This document shows positions 62,471-64,000 of a DNA stretch of 64,000 nt, one piece after another. The stretch comes from JAEXNA01 sp037189585. Lineage in GTDB: Bacteria; Vulcanimicrobiota; Xenobia; Xenobiales; JADMJV01. Under the pieces are notes generated by a model that worked only from the letters and a program-made list of their open reading frames with translations, was not told the origin of the DNA and searched no databases. The first letter of the stretch is position 1. The number at the start of each line of letters is the position of its first letter. The stretch is from positions 310,001 through 374,000 of the forward strand of contig JBBCJA010000001.1 in assembly GCA_037189585.1 (NCBI GenBank), read 5' to 3'. Made by a program: the position numbers and the translations under genes.

Positions 62471-63223
62471 TTAGAATTTGTCCTTAGCCTGGCGAAGGGC
62501 TTTAAAGACCTCGGCGGGCTCCGACTTTCCCGTGTAGGCTTGAACCTCAGGACTGGACAGGCGAAGAAATGGATTGGTGGCAAGCTCAACCTCGAGTGAC
62601 AGCGGGACCGACGGAACTCGGTGATTTGCTTTGCGCTCGGCCAGCGTTTTCTCTCCCAGGACCGCCTCGGCCCAACGTAGGTTGTTGCCGGTATATTCAT
62701 GTCCACACCAGATCTGTGTTTGAGGCGGGAGAGTGCCAACTCGAGCAACCGAACGGTGCATGTCCTGGTAATCGCCCGCGGGGACGGCTCCGCAACTGGC
62801 TCCGAATAGCACGTCTCCGGAAAACAGATGGTGTGATTCTGGGAAATGATAGGCGACATGCCCTTCGGCGTGGCCGGGAAGTTCTAAGACAAGGGCGACC
62901 TCTCCGGCGAACTCAAGCCGATCGCCTTCGCTCACCGTGCGGGTGTTGAAAACCCTATCTTTGTCGCGCCTGCTGCAAACCACCGGAAGCTCTTGAAAAC
63001 TCTGAAGAATTCCTGGGATCCCACCGGTATGGTCGCTATGGTGGTGGGTGATCCAGATGGCTTCGGGTTTGAGCCCTCGCTGTTCGAGAAATCCCAGGAC
63101 GGGAACTGGCTCGGCCGGATCGATCAGCAGCGCTACCCGGCGCGCTTCATCGACGAGAACGTACGAGTAGTTGTCCTTTAGGGTTGGGATGAAGTGGACC
63201 CCAGGGGCACGTGGTACGCGCAA
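62471..63223 (-). CDS. gloB: hydroxyacylglutathione hydrolase (glyoxalase II)
   Basis: 250 residues. The metallo-beta-lactamase motif THHHSDHTGG (binuclear metal site) is intact, with SGDVLFGASCG and CGHEYTGNNLRWA. It hydrolyses S-lactoylglutathione to lactate and glutathione. Together with the glutathione synthetase opposite it, this indicates glutathione-dependent methylglyoxal detoxification. Start TTG 63223, 6 nt after the preceding small gene, so co-translation is probable. Confidence 0.92.
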   Translation of the reverse strand: MRVPRAPGVHFIPTLKDNYSYVLVDEARRVALLIDPAEPVPVLGFLEQRGLKPEAIWITHHHSDHTGGIPGILQSFQELPVVCSRRDKDRVFNTRTVSEGDRLEFAGEVALVLELPGHAEGHVAYHFPESHHLFSGDVLFGASCGAVPAGDYQDMHRSVARVGTLPPQTQIWCGHEYTGNNLRWAEAVLGEKTLAERKANHRVPSVPLSLEVELATNPFLRLSSPEVQAYTGKSEPAEVFKALRQAKDKF

Positions 63224-63229
63224 GGTCGA

Positions 63230-63457
63230 TTAATGAGCCACGGGAATCGAGAGAACGCTTCCCATGACGTATCCGATGGCAATGATCACGGCGGCGACCA
63301 CAATGGCCACGGCCATGTTACCTTTGCGCAACTCTTCCATCTCGTCTAGGCCCGGCGTCACGAGGTCGAAAAGTTTGACCCCCAAGCCTGTGCCGAAGCC
63401 CATGAAGATGGCGGATAGAACCGCCCAGGCGAATGCTTTGCCAACTTCCTCGAACAT
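63230..63457 (-). CDS. small two-helix membrane protein (DUF350-like)
   Basis: 75 residues from ATG 63457 (GGAGGGAG about 10 bases upstream); the frame is open to 63487. Two membrane helices (AWAVLSAIFMGFGTGLGVKLF and MAVAIVVAAVIIAIGYVMGSV). The second segment resembles half of DUF350 membrane proteins. It is in an operon with gloB. Confidence 0.6.
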   Translation of the reverse strand: MFEEVGKAFAWAVLSAIFMGFGTGLGVKLFDLVTPGLDEMEELRKGNMAVAIVVAAVIIAIGYVMGSVLSIPVAH

Positions 63458-63594
63458 GATAAGAAACTCCCTCCGGTTTCGAGCCAAATTCCCGGCTTTA
63501 AAAGGGATCCCTTCCGCTGCTTCCTTTGGAAGGAAGCAACAGACTTCCAGTCCAATCCTATGAAAGGGGCAAAGTTTGTAGGAGTGTACCGCTG

Positions 63595-64000
63595 TTGCGA
63601 GAGTTGAAAGAGCTGGCTTTGCCGGAAACGCTTGAGGAGCTATGGGAAAAGAAGGCCTTCTATGGCCCTAAAGCCCACGTGATCGCGGGGGGGACGGAAC
63701 TTGTCGTCGACCCTCCGGAAGGGGTCGAATGTCTCATCGACATACGACAACTGGGACTCGACGAGATCGTCGAGTCCCAGGGTAGCATTTCCATCGGCGC
63801 TACCACGACGATGGAGACCCTGGCGCAGTCTCCGGTGGTGGCGTCGTTGGGTCAAGGCATGCTTTGCCAGTCCAGCTGTCAGGGCTGGCCGGCTCCGGTC
63901 CGAAGCGCGGCGACGCTGGGAGGAAATCTCGCCGGAGGAGACCCTTTCGCCGATACTCCGGCGGCGCTACTGGCTTTGGGTGCTCAGGTGATCCTGAGTA
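63595..64000 (+). CDS. FAD-binding subunit of a molybdenum hydroxylase (CoxM/XdhB-like), 3' end outside window
   Basis: The first 135 residues are visible from TTG 63595; TAGGAG lies about 10 bases upstream. The FAD-binding motifs are AHVIAGGTELVVD and SAATLGGNLAGGDPFADTPAALLAL, as in xanthine dehydrogenase and CO dehydrogenase medium subunits. This subunit passes electrons between the iron-sulfur and molybdenum subunits via FAD. The other subunits are beyond the window. Confidence 0.85.
   Translation, partial: MRELKELALPETLEELWEKKAFYGPKAHVIAGGTELVVDPPEGVECLIDIRQLGLDEIVESQGSISIGATTTMETLAQSPVVASLGQGMLCQSSCQGWPAPVRSAATLGGNLAGGDPFADTPAALLALGAQVILS

Noticed and set aside
1..64000. tRNA, rRNA, tmRNA or integron/transposon features
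   Set aside because: No cloverleaf, CCA-ended tRNA, rRNA segment, transposase or terminal repeat was recognised by eye; a tRNAscan/ISfinder run would be needed to be certain.

Overview
The window is GC-rich, densely coded chromosomal DNA with no rRNA, tRNA, CRISPR array, insertion sequence or phage genes that I can recognise. GTG and TTG starts are frequent, ATGA/GTGA stop-start overlaps are common, and several convergent genes share their stop codons. A SepF-type division protein, eukaryote-like Ser/Thr kinases with an FHA partner, many type IV prepilin-like proteins, a GldA-like ABC cassette and HTTM proteins suggest a free-living, non-proteobacterial lineage, perhaps one of the less-studied Terrabacteria-like phyla (Eremiobacterota or Armatimonadota would fit). 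The phylum is an inference and cannot be fixed from the sequence alone.

Layout. 1-2.4 kb: 5' part of a GH57 glucan-branching-type enzyme (minus) and a tiny membrane protein. 2.5-7.5 kb: SPOR protein, receiver-GGDEF regulator, ribF, gcvT, gcvH and an RsbW-like ATPase. 7.5-11.3 kb: PAS histidine kinase (minus), GNAT and histidine ammonia-lyase. 11.4-15.3 kb: a coiled-coil/PilT-like protein with a damaged ATPase site, a PLP homeostasis protein, sepF and a zinc-ribbon protein. 15.3-20.6 kb (minus): FHA protein, receptor Ser/Thr kinase, pseudokinase and ornithine aminotransferase. 20.6-28.7 kb: Fpg-type glycosylase, MDR dehydrogenase, first minor-pilin cluster, trehalase and a secreted protein. 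28.7-31 kb: hybrid-type histidine kinase and a convergent response regulator whose ends overlap by 90 bp. 31-35.6 kb: Gld-like ABC cassette. 35.6-40.5 kb: PfkB kinase, tandem HTTM proteins and trpS. 40.5-44.9 kb (minus): CPBP protease and second minor-pilin cluster. 45-49.1 kb: sbcDC with a degenerate SbcD. 49.2-60.7 kb: ferritin, anchored surface protein, asparaginase, glutathionyl-hydroquinone-reductase-like GST, unknown proteins, an alpha/alpha-barrel glycosidase with a GT4 glycosyltransferase, thioesterase and rpsT. 60.8-61.0 kb: a promoter, structure and terminator outlining a previously unassigned ~200-nt RNA. 61.1-64 kb: eukaryotic-type glutathione synthetase, GloB, a small membrane protein and the start of a CoxM/XdhB-type FAD subunit.

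Themes. Several genes keep the fold of a known enzyme but lack its catalytic residues: SbcD, the PilT-like ATPase and the pseudokinase. Two paralogous minor-pilin clusters each carry a large PilX-like protein. The glutathione genes (GST, synthetase, GloB) lie within 10 kb of each other. Carbon storage and glycan genes (GH57, trehalase, glycosidase plus GT4) are scattered through the window. The most unusual candidates are the structured RNA at 60801-61003 and the receptor kinase whose outer domain looks like a type I periplasmic binding protein.
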